Source of the DNA: Mugil cephalus | Lineage: Eukaryota; Chordata; Actinopteri; Mugiliformes; Mugilidae | Assembly: GCF_022458985.1 (NCBI RefSeq) | Contig: NC_061781.1 | Location: forward strand, 5,381,501-5,445,500 | DNA: 64,000 bases | Reading direction: 5' to 3' | Shown here: one piece after another, positions 1-17,439 of the stretch | Numbering within the stretch: position 1 is the first letter of the stretch | Layout: each line of letters begins with the position of its first letter | Translations under genes and position numbers: made by a program | The notes under the pieces: model-generated | Seen by the model: only the letters and a program-made list of their open reading frames with translations | The model's database searches: none | Told to the model about the DNA's origin: nothing

Positions 1-395
1 CTGTAACGTGCAGGAGCCTGAAAACTGTTCCCCTAATCACATGGTGGTTCTCATAATTACTTATTTAACAGAAGAAAACACAACACATACATCTGACATT
101 CTCTTAGTCCTCGTGATACCTTCATATTTACACCTTTCACCCCCCACCCCTTATACATTCAGAATACCTATTACTATGGAGTAATTAGAATTAGAAAAAA
201 ATGAATTGCAGAACACCATAAAAATAAAATTTCACTGACTGACGTAAAAATGAGATATGTTTAATTGACTTTTCATCCTTTCGAGGTACATATTGTTGTT
301 ATCAATGCGATTTTGAATGAAAAAACTATTTCCGTATGTTCGGTGTTCATCTCTATGTTGGAGCAAAATTTGTGTTGTGATTTGATTAAACTTCA
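1..395. other. Left flank outside the duplication
   Basis: AT-rich single-copy sequence that does not recur elsewhere in the window. Similarity to the second unit begins abruptly at about 396. No exon, repeat family or RNA gene could be recognised here. Confidence 0.6.
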
Positions 396-924
396 TCCAT
401 ATCTTATTTGGGGGATGTCATGTATCTCAGTTTCCAGTTCCTCCTCAGTTAATCAGTAGTTCCTCTATATGCATTGACACTTGACATGCAGTCTGTCTAA
501 GTCTGTTATTATAAGGCCAGGCCCAGGTATGTTTTTGCCTAAAAACATGTTTTGTCACAAAACTTCCATATTAACATTTTTCTAACTGTAAAATATTATA
601 AGCGCTCACCTTATTGAGTACAATGTAGGGAACATAAGACACAAAACATTTTAAAACCAGTCTTTATTCAGCAATTTTAAAACAAAAACATTTTCTGAAT
701 TAATGAAAGAAAAAGGTTCAAAAATAAAAATACACAGGCATACCACTGATACTTAGGCATCAGCTTGAAAAAAAATAAATAAATATTAAAAGCAAACAAA
801 GAACCTAAGCTTAACGGCACTCTTATTGTTTTGTTTTATTTTAATAATCAGTATTGTTTGTGGCATGCCTGATATTTATCCTCCATCTTTTAGGAAAGTC
901 CTCTACAAATGTGAAACACTGTGG
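396..924 (-). other. 3' flank / probable 3' UTR of c2orf76-A
   Basis: AT-rich sequence after the c2orf76-A stop codon. Plus-strand TTTATT motifs, for example at 663-668, are AATAAA on the gene strand and are candidate polyadenylation signals. The same sequence is repeated at about 27,709-28,235 in unit B. No other gene is visible. Confidence 0.4.
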
Positions 925-4118
<3,194 letters not shown>

Positions 4119-4287
4119 TTAACGGGAGTCTCTGAGAAATGTCGCACTGTTTAAAATGATTGAGTTTTAGCACAATACACAATTTGCTTCCTGCTTCTGC
4201 TTCTTCTTCTTTGTTTTTGAATGGCACCTAAAAGTTAAAGGTGCTTTAACGCCACCAGCTGGACTGGAGTGTGGGGCAACAGATTAA

Positions 4288-4450
4288 ACTCCAGTGTTGT
4301 GTCTAAACTTGACTCTGTCTGTTATTCAAGAGGCCAGATAATGAAGCAGCTCTATGCTTAATCTTCTTCAGTGACTGAATGAAATGATCTGTCTCTATAT
4401 TGTACTTGGTGCAATGAAGTTTTACATGCTTAACTGTTTCTGATAGGTTG
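4288..4450 (-). mobile_element. Non-LTR retrotransposon scrap (shared with unit B)
   Basis: Sequence continuous with the longer copy at 30,749-30,961. That copy translates on the minus strand into a stretch with the ETVEH...LHC pattern typical of the C-terminal region of LINE open reading frames. Here it is shorter and broken. Confidence 0.4.
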
Positions 4451-4766
4451 ATGCACAGGATGTGAGTGAACAAACAATTTATTTATTGTTATTATTTCGA
4501 TCTGTTTTTAAACACAACATAGAGGCATGTTGTTTGCTCTCAAATATTTTCAAGTTGCACTGATTACACATGTGACTAAAACGGCTGCAGTTTCAAGCCC
4601 TGAAAAAATATGACTTAACTGCTTGAATTAGATTATGAGCGGATTGGATAAGAACCAATCTAATAAGGATCTACCGTACACTATGTGTAAAACAACACCA
4701 TACTATTTAGAGGGACTTAACAGGCCTAACGACGCCACTGTTGGCGGCTATGTTGTGTTCCAACTA

Positions 4767-4850
4767 GGGATGCACCGATCCAATATTTGTATCGGTGTCG
4801 GTACCGACATCGAAGAAAATTCTAGATCGGGTATCGGTGACAATGAGCAG
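4767..4850. mobile_element. hAT-like non-autonomous element terminus
   Basis: Contains the AGGGATGCACCGATCC terminus followed by alternating ATCGGT motifs. This is a hallmark of a common vertebrate hAT-type MITE family. Only one end is clear; the opposite inverted repeat was not found. It lies in a stretch absent from unit B. Confidence 0.5.
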
Positions 4851-6308
4851 ATCCTATGGAAGTTTTTCTGTGCCATCAGAGTTTGAATATAAATTGCTGG
4901 GTAAATGTAGTTTACACAAAAAAAAAAACAAAAAAAAAATCAACATCAAAAAAAGTTCAGCCTCATAAAACTCAACAATAAAAAAATCAACCTCAAAGAT
5001 ACAACCTAAAACAATTCAACCTCAAAAGTTCATCCTCTCAGCTTCAACCTCCGACTGTCAACCACAAACCTTCAACCTCCAACATTCAACCTCTGAAAAA
5101 GCTGGACTTAACTTCCTGGTTAGCAGGGAGAAGCAATCGATCCCCGTCTCTATCCATCCGACGTCTAACCAATCAGTTTACGCTCAATTGGTCATTGGTC
5201 ATGAGGCGACACCGGCACATAAGACAGATCAACCATGGCCACCAACGCGAGCTTCGGACAGATATTACTCCATCAGTTGAACATTGACGGAGTGGCGTTA
5301 TTGAAAACTGTGTTAAAAAATAGCTAGTTACTGGCTGTGAGCACCTTTACTCTCAGCTACAAACAACAAACGAGTGGGTCTGACCCTCTTTCTCTTTGCC
5401 ATGACTTCGCAACCCGTGGATCGTGAAACTGTACCGGGTGGATTTCGGTGAGTGTAAAAAAATCCCTTCACGCTTTCTTAAAGGGATTGGTGTCCACACG
5501 TTTGATTTTTTTGTACTGACACACGTACACATTTTCTTTGCACCATTTGATAAATGAGGCCCCAGAACAGAAGCGAGTAGGTTATAAATGAAGACAGGAA
5601 GAGCCCAAAGAACCGAATACACATATGGATATTACACACAGGAAGGCCCGAGCTTGACTCGGACCCTTCTCGCTGTGCCGCCTTTGGAGGGAAGTCGTTG
5701 CAGAATCAATAAGACCCCACCAAATCCCTAAATGAAATGAAGGATCATCTGAGTAACATCGCAACTACTTTACTGCAAATAAACCAGTCACCGATACAGA
5801 TTGATGCATGTGCATTGCAACAGGAACGAGGTGAAAAAGAGGTGAATATTGTATTTGTTGTGGCCTGTTGGACTGAAGGTCAATTACTGCAGTTTAAAAG
5901 CCTCTGTTCCATTTAAAATAACAAATGCTTCCTTACATTTCTTTATTTATTCATTTTCTCTCTGAATAATACATCCCACTGAAAAGCTGTGCTTATACAT
6001 CATTATATCCTGCATTTTCTACACATATGGTACAAATACAGACTGCATTACTGTAAATATATAAAGCAACACAGTTTCTACTGTATGATAAGCAGTGCGT
6101 AAATATGTCAATAGTTATTGGACAAAACAATGCAACTGCAATTATTTGTCTATAATGTCTAGACTAGCAGATTAATTTATCAGTAAGAGAATATGCAACA
6201 GCAGTAGCAGTAAAATCATCTGTAAATGACGACATTTGCAAACAATATAAAAAGAACAGACACAAATCAGATGCAGTAAAATGTGCTAAATTTTCTGCTG
6301 GTTTTCCT

Positions 6309-9300
6309 TCATTCTCCAGTGAATGTAGGATTGTCCACGGTGGTGGTGGCTCCCTGGAAGATCGGGTTGCAATCCTGTTAACAAATAAAGCCCAGTGATC
6401 AGAAAGAGTTGTTTGATGATTTGAGGACATTTTGTCTTGAAGTCAGTTTATTTCAAGATGTCACATCACTAGGAAGACAGTATACAGTATGAGTGGTGCT
6501 CTCAGGTAGATCCTTATGTACTACACATGTGTTCACCTCCACAGGGTTAGTGTTACTGACTGACTGACTGACACAAGCAAAGCTATGGTTATTTGTTCAA
6601 TTTATTTTTGTTATGAACATAATTCCAATAATCCCTAACCCACCATAGTTTCCAAATCTCCCACTCAGTATTGTGATGACAGTATATCATCCACAACTAT
6701 TATTGCTGCAACATATACAATGTGATGTCACCCTCAGAGATACGCATCAGACTGACCAGCCACAACATTAAAACCACTGACAGGGGAAGTGAATAACATG
6801 TGACAATTCACTTTTCTGCTGGGAAACATTTAGACCTGGTATTCATTCATGTGGATGTTATTCAGACATGTACCACCCACCTAGACCAGACCTGGCACCC
6901 CCACCCCATAGCAATGACACTCCTTGATGGCAGCAGCCATCCACAGCAGAATGCAGCCTCACACAAGCTCACACATAAAAACAGTTTCAGAACTCAAAAA
7001 AAAAAAAGATGAATAACAGCACAAGGTGTTGACCTGGCCTCCAAATTAACCTGATCCCAAACTGATCAAGTATCTGTGGGATGATCCACAGAGGCCCCTC
7101 CCCTCGACCCATAGGACCAGGTTTGGGGGAAACATCCTGTTACCAGACCCCACAGGACAACCTCAGAAGACCCATGTCCATTCTCTGGTGAGTCACAACC
7201 GTTTTGGAGGTACTTGGTTTTAATGTTAAGCTCGATGTGTATGCTGCTTATGTTCACCAGAGGTTTACTGTTTTCCTCTGAGTGCTAATAATCTAATCAA
7301 TGGGTCTCTTACTATTTTATTAAATTATATTTGTAATAAATTAAAAATAACACAGCGGTGGCATATTTGTTCAACTAGTGGCTAATGACTAGTCGACTTT
7401 ACTGCTGTACCATGATGTTTTAAGCAGCAAGTCGTAACATCATGGCAACATGGACGCCTCCTGGAAGACCAGTGAGGACCCCAGTGGGTCATTGCATCAA
7501 ACTAGCAGCAGTTCAAGTCTGTGGTAATACTTTACTTAAGATGAAGCCATGGACATGGAGAATATGTAAGTCAGCCCTGAAATACAACAAATATACTACT
7601 GCAATGCCCACACATCTGAAAAGACATCTGCCTGATATATTTCCTGAAATGTATTTCCTGAAATATATCAAGAAATGAAAATGTATTACTCGACACCAAA
7701 AGATGTCTTTTATACAAACCATCTGGAACTCTCATATCAGCTACGTTGAGGATTTCAGAAAAGGATTCAGGATTTCTATATTGTACCATCAAGTCCTGGT
7801 TAAATTCTGTTCAGAACCGTTAACTTTGCAGCTATACAGCAGGTAAAATAAGTATAGAACACATCACAATTTTTCACAGTAAACATATTTCTAAAGGTAC
7901 TTTTCACCAGGTCTTGGTAACAACCCAAGTAATCCATACATAGAAAGAAACAAATAAGTTCATAAATTAATTTATGTGTAATAATGTGAAATGACACAGG
8001 GGAAAAGTGTTGAACACACTTTTAGCAGCTTTATTTTCCTTCTCTGAAGCCACTTGAGAGTTTCGTTGCCTTTGTGTTTGGGATCATTGTCTTGCTGAAA
8101 TGTCCACCCTTGTTTCATCATCATTCTGGTAGATGGCAGCAGATCTTTCTCAAGAATGTCTTGGTACATTTTTCCATTCATCCTCCCTTCAATTGTATGA
8201 AGTTTGCCAGTACCACATGCAGAAAAACTAAACAGAAATCTAAAATAAAAACCCACACCATGAGGTTCCCACCTCCAAACGTCACTGTCAGCTTGGTTTT
8301 TTGGGGTGATGTGCAGTGCATTTTTTCCTCCAAACATGGTGTGTGTTATGGCATCCAAAGAGTTCAAATTTGCTCTCATCTGACCAAATTATGTTCTCCC
8401 AGTATTTTACAGGCTAATCCAAATGTTGTGCAGCAGACTTTAAACGAGCTTCAACGTGCTTTTTCTTCAGAAATGGAATCTTGCATACAGGCCATGGCTG
8501 TTGAGTGCGTTGCTTATTGTTTTCTTTGAAACAATTGCACCTGCTAATTCCAGGTCTTTCTGAAGCTCTCCATAAGTGGTCCTTGGCTCTTGGACAACTC
8601 TTCTGATAATTCTTTTCACTCCTCTGTCAGGAATCTTGTGAGGAGCACCAGGTCGCGGCCGGTTTACGGTCAAATGATGTTCTTTCCACTTCCGGATTAT
8701 GGTCCCAACATTGCTCACTGGAACGTTCAGAAGTTTAGAAATTCTTCTGCCATCAGAACGTTTTGCAACAATAAGGTTGCAAAAGTCTTGAGAAAGTTCT
8801 TTGCTTCTACTCATCGTGAGATTTTCCTTGTGTGACACCTTGGTAATGACACACCTTTTTATAGGCCATCAGTTTGGACTGAACCAGCTGATATTGCTTT
8901 CTATGTATGGATTACTTGGGTTATTACCAACACCTGGTGAAAAGCACCTTTAGAAATATGTTTACTATGAAAAATTGTGATGTGTTCAATACTTATTTTA
9001 CCTGCTGTATGCATATGTGTAGCACATCAATCACTGTTCTTCTCCAGCGGTCAGTATTTCCCTGTATTTACAAATAAATGAAACATAAATATTTTAAATA
9101 ATACACAGCATTTTTTACCACTCTATAAGGTATTCAAACCTAAAAGGAGGCACGATTCACTGAATTCTGCTTAACAACAAACTATAGATACAGAAAGTGT
9201 CATGGCCACGTCCATGCCATCCTGCTGCTCTCCCCTCCCCTCCCTGTTCTTTCCTTACTCCTCCCTAGGGTAGGTCCCGGATGCAACCAACTGCTGCATG

Positions 9301-12300
9301 GCGCACACCTGTCCTTCATTGGCTCATCGCCACGCAGTTTGAATTCACTGGCTCTCCACTCGCTCATCGTCAGATCTTTACAGTTCACCTCGTGGTAACT
9401 ATGTTTGGCCTCTGTTCCTAGTTTTTTGAAAGATGTGCTTTTCCTCTGGTGCTCTCCTTTTTGCACTTAGTTTCCTTGCGCTCAGATTCCTTCTTTTTGA
9501 AATCAAGTTTGTTTTTCTTCCAGCCCTGTCCAGTTCGCTGTTGCTCTGGAGGCGCTCCCATCTTGGATTCCCTCCTCTCCCTCCTCATCGATCCAGTACC
9601 CTGCCATTCTGCTCCTGCTAGCCTTCAGCCTCATCCGTCCACTTCTACTTTCCCTTTCAATAAAACCCCTTTAAAGAACTTGCTCATGCGTCTGCATATT
9701 TGGGTCCACTTTATTCCACACGTTACCACAGAAATATCTGGCCAAAGATGGTTCCAAAGCTCTCCAACAAACCATCGCTGGACAAGACGATCTGCTGTGT
9801 AAACATGACCAACTACTTTAAAACCTCATGGACAACTCAGTCGCCATCTCAGGGCAAGTATATGACATAACCTCTCAGCACACTGAAACTTTGGCTCAGA
9901 TCGGGTTCATATTTGGGTCCACCCGTTACCACAGAGGGGGGGAAAAAACAAAACAAAAAAACTTTAATATAAATAGTCTCACATCATTCCACTGGGATTT
10001 CTTCTTTTCCTTCTCAAATTTCTTGTACTCTTTCACGTCCCTCATGTAGAGGAGCATCTTGACGAGCATCAGCACCAGAAGACCAATGAGAGCGACTCCC
10101 ACAATGGCGCCTCCGATAATCGCTGCAAAATTGGGCGGTGGTGGACATTCTGTGGGAGTTAAAGACAGCAGAAAGTTTCACATGATTCCAACACCATAAA
10201 CATGAAAGAAAAAAACTAGTATATTAGTATGTTATGTAGTATGTGTGCAATACTTTGGATTTGTGACTGCATATAATAACATTTTAACATAGTGCTGAAA
10301 CAAGAAGAGTGATCTTATATAAAGAGTTTGCCAAGTCTAAATTTTGTTTTCATTAGCAGCCTACCTCTCTGTTTCAAAACTTCAGCTCTGTAGTTATCTT
10401 CTCCAACCAACTGGTCCAGCTTAAATTTGATCCAGCATCCCTCACTGTCCTTCTGCTGACACTCCTTGGTTGTTAAGGTGAATTGGTCTACATTCTCTAC
10501 CTTGGTATTCCTACACTCTGTGCTACAGTTTTTTTCAAAGAGACCGACGACACATTCAATGCAACTCCTGAAAACAAAGTTAAATGAGGCAGTTTAGAAT
10601 TCTCATTATAAGTCTGCAGTGGAGATACTTTATTCATGGATTTGTAAATTGTTGAATGAAACAATAGATAATAATTTGAAAGTTACAGCAGAATGAATGT
10701 GTTAACTTACCACTTGGTCTGACATGGGTCTGGGCAGCCGAGACATGTCTTGCAGAGTGGAGGCTGGTATCCCTCTTTACATATACAGCGGTTACACACA
10801 CAGGACCCTCTGCCATAACACACTGTGTTGTTTGGGGTACGACAGGCCTCATCAGACTTTTTGCATTGACAGGCACTGCCCTCAAAGCCAGAGTGGCATT
10901 TGCATGTTCCACACTCGCAATCACCATTTCCTACAAGTAGTGAGAAACAGAGAGGAAAGTTACTGAGTCATGACATAATTTCTATCCCATATATCCTGTA
11001 GTTTCTCTGTGGAGTGGTTGTGTCTAAATATCCACAAGGAGCCACTCAGTCCATGAATAGTAGGGCCAGCAGATCAGGCAGCCCAAGAGCTCCAAGGTCA
11101 GACTGACCATATACAGTACTGTGGAAATGTTTTAGGGGAAAAATGCTGTAAACTCAGAGCACTTTCAAAAACATAAAAAATTACTCTTTATTTTTATTAA
11201 TTTACAAAATGCAAAGTGAGCGAACAAAAGAAAAATCTACATCACATCAATATTTGGTGTTACTACCATTTGCCTTCAAACCCACATCAATCCTTATAGG
11301 TACACTTGCACAAAGGCAGGGACTTTGTAGCATCAGCATTCTCTCATTCAGCCTCAAGAGGTAGTCACCAAGCACAGTTTTCCAACAGTCTACAAGGACT
11401 TTCCAGTGTTGGGCACTTCGCTTTGCCACAACCAAACGATCTCTTCTCAATAACCCTTACAAAGCCTGGAGCTGTTGAAAAATAAATGATGGTCCCACTA
11501 AGCAGAAACCAGATGGTATGGCTTGTTGCTGCAGGATGGTGTGGTAGCCATGCTGCTCCAGTGTTTCTTGCATTTTTAATAAATCACCAACACTCATCAG
11601 TAAAACACCATCACACTTCATCAGCCCATGTAAAACCCTCCTCTCACTGTGTCTGACTCTCAAAAAAAAAAAAAAAATCTAAATCTTCCTCAGGTTTCTT
11701 AGCCCAAGCAATCCTCTTCTTCGTGTTCTCCGCTACACAGTTGATGTTGAGTTGTGTCTGCAAACTATGAAGAATTTAAATGGCCTCTAATCTGAGGCCA
11801 TTAACTCTAATGAGTAATTCTACAGCAGAGGTCACTCTGAGGCTTCATAATCTGTGGTGGTCCTCATGAGAGACAGTTTCATCATAGCATTTAACAGATT
11901 TCTGGACTGACTGACGTTCATGTGAACGAGAAGGGAAAGAGAAGGGCTGGAAAAAGCTGCCATCAAACCGAAAGGTGGGTACTTTGAAGCATCTAAAATA
12001 TAAAACATAGTCTGTTTTTTCGTTTACTACATGATCCCGTGTGCGTTCCCTCAGAATTTGTATCTTCAGTATTAATTTACAATGTAGAACATAATACAAA
12101 TATAGAAAAATAATGAATGTCTCCTCACTTGGTCCCTCAGTGCTCAGTCATATTCTGTTTTATCTTAGGAGTGGGTTAGGGTGGGGTAAGGGTACACTTG
12201 GGTAGTGTGCATGTGTATGCTATTTGTCGCGTGCGTGTGTTTGTGTGTGTGAATGAGCTTCTGGTGCATGGGGGTTGGGGGTGTTTGTTTTTAATGTAAA

Positions 12301-15300
12301 GGACTTCCAGGACAAAGTTTGATTGGAAAATGATGCAACCGTACCTCCACATTGCTTATTCTGGAACTTTTCACAGTGGTCATTGTCACACTCGCAGAAT
12401 TCACCATAGATGCTGCTTCCACTCTCCGTGTTGTGGCACTGGCACCTGCCACATACACAGTCCCCTCGACCCTCACACTCCGTGCCGTTATTTCTCTGGC
12501 AGGAAGCTCGCAGAGAGGTTTCGTCTTTATCACCAATGACACATTCACAGAACTGACCAATGAAACCGGCATTGCAACTGAATAAGGACAAGTTAAGAAG
12601 ATGAAGGTTTGTTAGATCACTCTCTGTGAGCTACATCTTTTAACAGAATGTACAATCATATTTTTCAGTCATCCACACACCCTTTGAAGATTCTATATTT
12701 CTCTTTGTAAACAGGAAAAACAAACTCATTTTAAAAGTGCTGGAAAGAGCTAGACCTGCTATTCCTTCATGAATACTGAGGAATCTTATATTATTCTTTG
12801 AATATTATTCCACAGGAAAATCTAGGCTGTGTAAAGGTGGTGTTATTTTCTGCAACACAAATACTAAAAAAAAAACTAAGTATGGACCTGTGTAACGTCA
12901 TCAGCTGTTTTATTTGTTCAAAATTGTATCATCTTACTATAAGGTGTAGCATTTTGAGGTTGTTCTTATATCAAACTAACAGGTTAGACTAGATAGAGAA
13001 TGTAAGTCCCAAAATTCAACCTTGATGACAAATCAACTGATGTGAGTTTGTTACAAAAATCAAATCAAAACAAGTTTGCCCTCTAATTACTATGGCTATA
13101 AGAATTTAGCAGGCCATAAGTAATACAGGACACTTACAATATGCTGATGAAATTAGTAGAACAATAGAAATACTATTAACAATTAACTCCATTTTGTCCA
13201 AAATAATTTCTGTAACTCATGAGCTTAATATTTTTGGTATCAGTATTTCTTACACTACTTACACAATAAGAACTAACTTTACTGTGTAGTTTTCAGGAAC
13301 CCAGTGGTTGTGGAAAAAGACTTATTATATTATAAATTTATCTATTCCAAATCAAATTTAGGCAAAAATCACCATACACATACAGTCATTGAGTAGGAGG
13401 GAAATACTTACCTGCAAATACCACAGATGATGCTTCCCTTGTGACTGCAATGTTGGTGAGCTTTGTCTTCTGAGTTTTCACATGGACACTTGCAGTTGGT
13501 AGATAAAGTCACTGTCAGTGTGTCTTTAAATCCCAGTGGTCTGATGGTGAAAGACTTATCCTCTATACATGAGTCTACAGTTACAGTAACGTCAAAATGT
13601 ATCTGGAAAAGAGATTTCAAAATGGAGTCAGACAATTTTTCAAGAATGAAAAACAACATGAAAAATCCGAGGCACAATATTCTGATTTTGTAATTGCATA
13701 TTCTCAGTAGGTGTTGGTTTCAACAAGGCGTGTGCCTCATCATTTATTCTGTTTTGTAACAAAACTGTTTTGGTTTTGCTTGAATTAGCAAATAAAGATC
13801 TAGAGCAGAGGTGTTAAACTTGTTTTAGTTCAGGGCCACATTCAGCCCAATCTGATCTTAAAGGACCAGAAACATAATCGCATAACAACCTAGAAATAAT
13901 GACAATGTTTTCCTTTGTTTTAGTGCAGAAAAAATACATTATGATAATGTTTACATTTGATGAATTATCCTCTTGCAAAACATTTCATGAACAACCTGAA
14001 AATTCTCAAGTAAAATAAATTAAATTTTGGTGCAATGCTGCCATCTACAGTTCAGTTCTGGGTCTCATTGCTGTGTTATGTCAGAAGATCTAAAAGAGTC
14101 TGACAGTGGATTAATTGTGAATAGCAGTTACTTTTATCAAAAACTTGCAATTAATTTCTCAATTCTTTGCACAAATTCATCCCACCGCTCACATTGGACC
14201 TTCTGGTGTGCCGGCTTTGGCTCATGAACCATATGTTCGCCACCCTTGGTCTACAGCATGCACTGGAATGATTTAGAATCTTTTCTGAAGAGCTGGTGTC
14301 TGAGCTACATTATCTAGTCTGTGGTCACCAGACCTGGATCAGGATATGCAGATCTACACAATAAATGAATGACTATACAATACAATCAAGCACTTGAAAC
14401 TGAAATGAATATAATAATAGCTGTGAGTGTTTTCTGAACTTTATGAACAACAATGTCAACACTGACCATTTGAGCCTCATGCACATTGTTACAAACTCCT
14501 CTGCTGTCTCCTGCTGGTCCTGGATTATCACATATTGGGGTGTAGACAACTCTTACATTGTCAGGAAGACTGTCATGAGTCACGGTTTCTTTAGAGGACA
14601 AACTCTGCCATAAAAATCAGTAAGAAATAATGCATTAATCACAATACAGATTTCAAAGATGCATTTGCCTTCAAATGGAGAAAGGTGGCAAACTGATGCA
14701 CCATGAAAGGCCAACTTACATTGTAGGCTCTCTGAATCAACTGAACAACATTTTTGGAATCTGATGACAGGACTCCCACTTCAGATTTTGGAATAATTTT
14801 GGAGAGTTTCTATGAAAAAACATGGAAATGAAATATGAATCTGAATTTTAATGCAATGTTTCCTTTGTAATTTGTACCAAAATGAATGAATTTAATTTAC
14901 CTTATACACAATCTCCACATTTTCTGTCACTGCAAATATTGGCTGAATATTGTGCTTTTTCAACGCCATAGCAAGTTGTCCAACAGATGGGTAGTCCTGC
15001 AAATAATGATCAGTAAAATCTTTCAAACATTGCTGACAGCGCTTACATAATGAGAGGAGTAAAAATCACTGAACCAATCTGTCATGATTCCACACATACC
15101 ATCTCACTGCCTTTGACATAAAGATCATTTTCCATATGACACTGTTCATCATTGGGTTCCAGTATTCCAGCCAATTTTCCATCTCCAGCCATGTGGAATC
15201 CAGCATCAGTGGTCAGCACAATAAGCCGAGTGCTGCTGTTTCTCCAACCAATTTTATCCTAAACAAAAATATGCACAGAGTAATATTTTTATGATAGAAA

Positions 15301-17408
15301 TATTAATTGTCTCTGACTCTTTAACAGGGAACACTGAGAACAACTGAGTGTGTCAGGACATTGGAAGAAATATTACTAACTCTTTATAAGGTCAAGTTTG
15401 GATTCCTTGTCTTCCTTACAACACATATTTACACATTTATCTGTTTGGACTGGTCCTTACCCCACATACAGCAGCCTGCATCATGGCATCCAGACTCCCT
15501 TCAGGAGAGTCAAGGTTCCCAGAAATGAACTGAGCTGCCACTTTCCTTTCAAACTCCGTCTCCTTTGATGTCATACTGAGCACATGTCTGTAGCCAAAGG
15601 CAGCCTGACACTGCTGGTCATTCTCATCACATGGCTTCGCCAATTTTTCCTTGTTGGTGTTGGTGTAAGGAAGGACTGTCTTATCAACAAAGGCACCAAA
15701 TCCTGTAATTATAACAAGCTACAGCTTTACTCGTTGCTTTTATTTATAATATGAACTTGTGAAGTGTCTAACTTACTGTCACACCACAGAGCATTTTTTT
15801 ATTACGTGCTCTAAACTGAAGACACTGGTAATTGTGGATTTAACTCTCGATGTTCGACAGTAGGAAACTTTGAGAACCCTAAAGTTATTGAGTGATATGT
15901 AAAAGACAACAAATAGATGGTCCATGTTATTAGAGTAAGACCACCACCATCTTACCTATTTGAGCATGCCGAGTGATTCTTTTCAGAGCAGCAAAAAGAT
16001 CATTGCCGAGTTCTTTGATTTTCTGCAAATCATCTTTCATGGAGTAAGAGAAGTCCATCAGGTAGTAGAGGTCCACTGGATAACCCTCAACTCTCTTAAA
16101 AGAAACACGGAAGGTTTGTGGAAGCCCTGTGAACACAGAAATGAAAGAAATTCAACTAGAGCTGTTACCATGGTCATCAAGTGGAACAATAGGAAAATGA
16201 TTTAAATTCAGTGTGATAATTGTCAATTAAAACCAGACAGATTAAACTAATAGAGAATATTAAAAACCTTTGATTGTTTGATTTTTACAAAATATCAGTG
16301 TTTTCCCCCAAATGCAGAGACTGGCAGTGACATGGAAACAAACACAGTCTGCAGATCAAAGTTTAACATTAACTGATTGCACAAACCCGGACGCAGCTGC
16401 AGGTTAATTTTCTGAGGACTCATCTGGACTGGTTCTTCATTCTCAAAAGACGTAGACAGAGAATCACTCTTGGTAATGTCTTGAGAGTTCACAGGAGAGA
16501 TGATTTCTTCATCGTCGCAGCCCTTTTGTCTCAACTGGTCTTTGGTGTCACAGCGCACTGCTTCCTGCTCTCCTGGTTTGGTGAAATTCTGCAATAAATA
16601 AAGACAACAACAGAGCATTATTCAAGCTAAATATATGATGTGCTTTTAACATCTTGCCGTGTGTTCAAGCAACACAGCTCAAGAAACATCAGCAGAACTA
16701 CATGTAAAATAAAGTAGTCTGTATAAAAATGGAACAGCTCCTCTAAAGTGAAGCCAAAGTAAGTAGAGCTTCTCCTGGTGACAGGCTGCTGTGTGGGTCA
16801 TAAGCTCCATATTAGTGGATGGGACTTGGCCCAAAGTAAAACCTTAAAATATACATCAAAATTTTTTTTTCAAGGAGGTTTCTGTCATTTTAGGTAGTTA
16901 GTATAATACTGGTGCACATTGAAGTTTCAAGATGAATTTTCTTTAGTTATTTGACATTATAGAAACAGTATGTGACATCATCATCATCCTGTAAGACCAT
17001 GAGAGTTGAAAAAAATAAATGGGCACAGCGTACAATCCAATATTTCTAGTAGTGTAGGTTGAGCAGAGCACAGTATTAATTAAACATATTAAACAAAAAC
17101 ATCTGGAGGAAGTGTGGTCAGGTCATCAATATCCCAGCTCCCTGTCACATGCATGACCGCATTGTCCACGTCAATGCTATGATTGAAACACCGCAGTCAG
17201 AGGCAGTTATGTGCATGAGCAATGTGGACAGCATCTTTTAAGGGGCAACACGAGTAGCACGAGGTCCCAGGCAGGGCCCAACCCTGGCGTCCTTTTGGCA
17301 ACTCTCGATGCAAGGATGAGCAGAGAGTTGACCTGTCTGTCACCAGGGGACCAATCCTACCAACCACCACTCAAAGTATTGCTGGGAGCCAAACTGAGAG
17401 TAGCTACA

Positions 17409-17439
<31 letters not shown>

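Noticed and set aside
8074..8529. 151-aa plus-strand frame
   Set aside because: It lies antisense to the Tc1 transposase and has no recognisable domain.
12330..12585. Plus-strand open frames over the cysteine-rich exons (also 35,781-36,033)
   Set aside because: Antisense shadows of itgb2 exon 11, kept open by the codon bias of Cys-rich sequence on the other strand.
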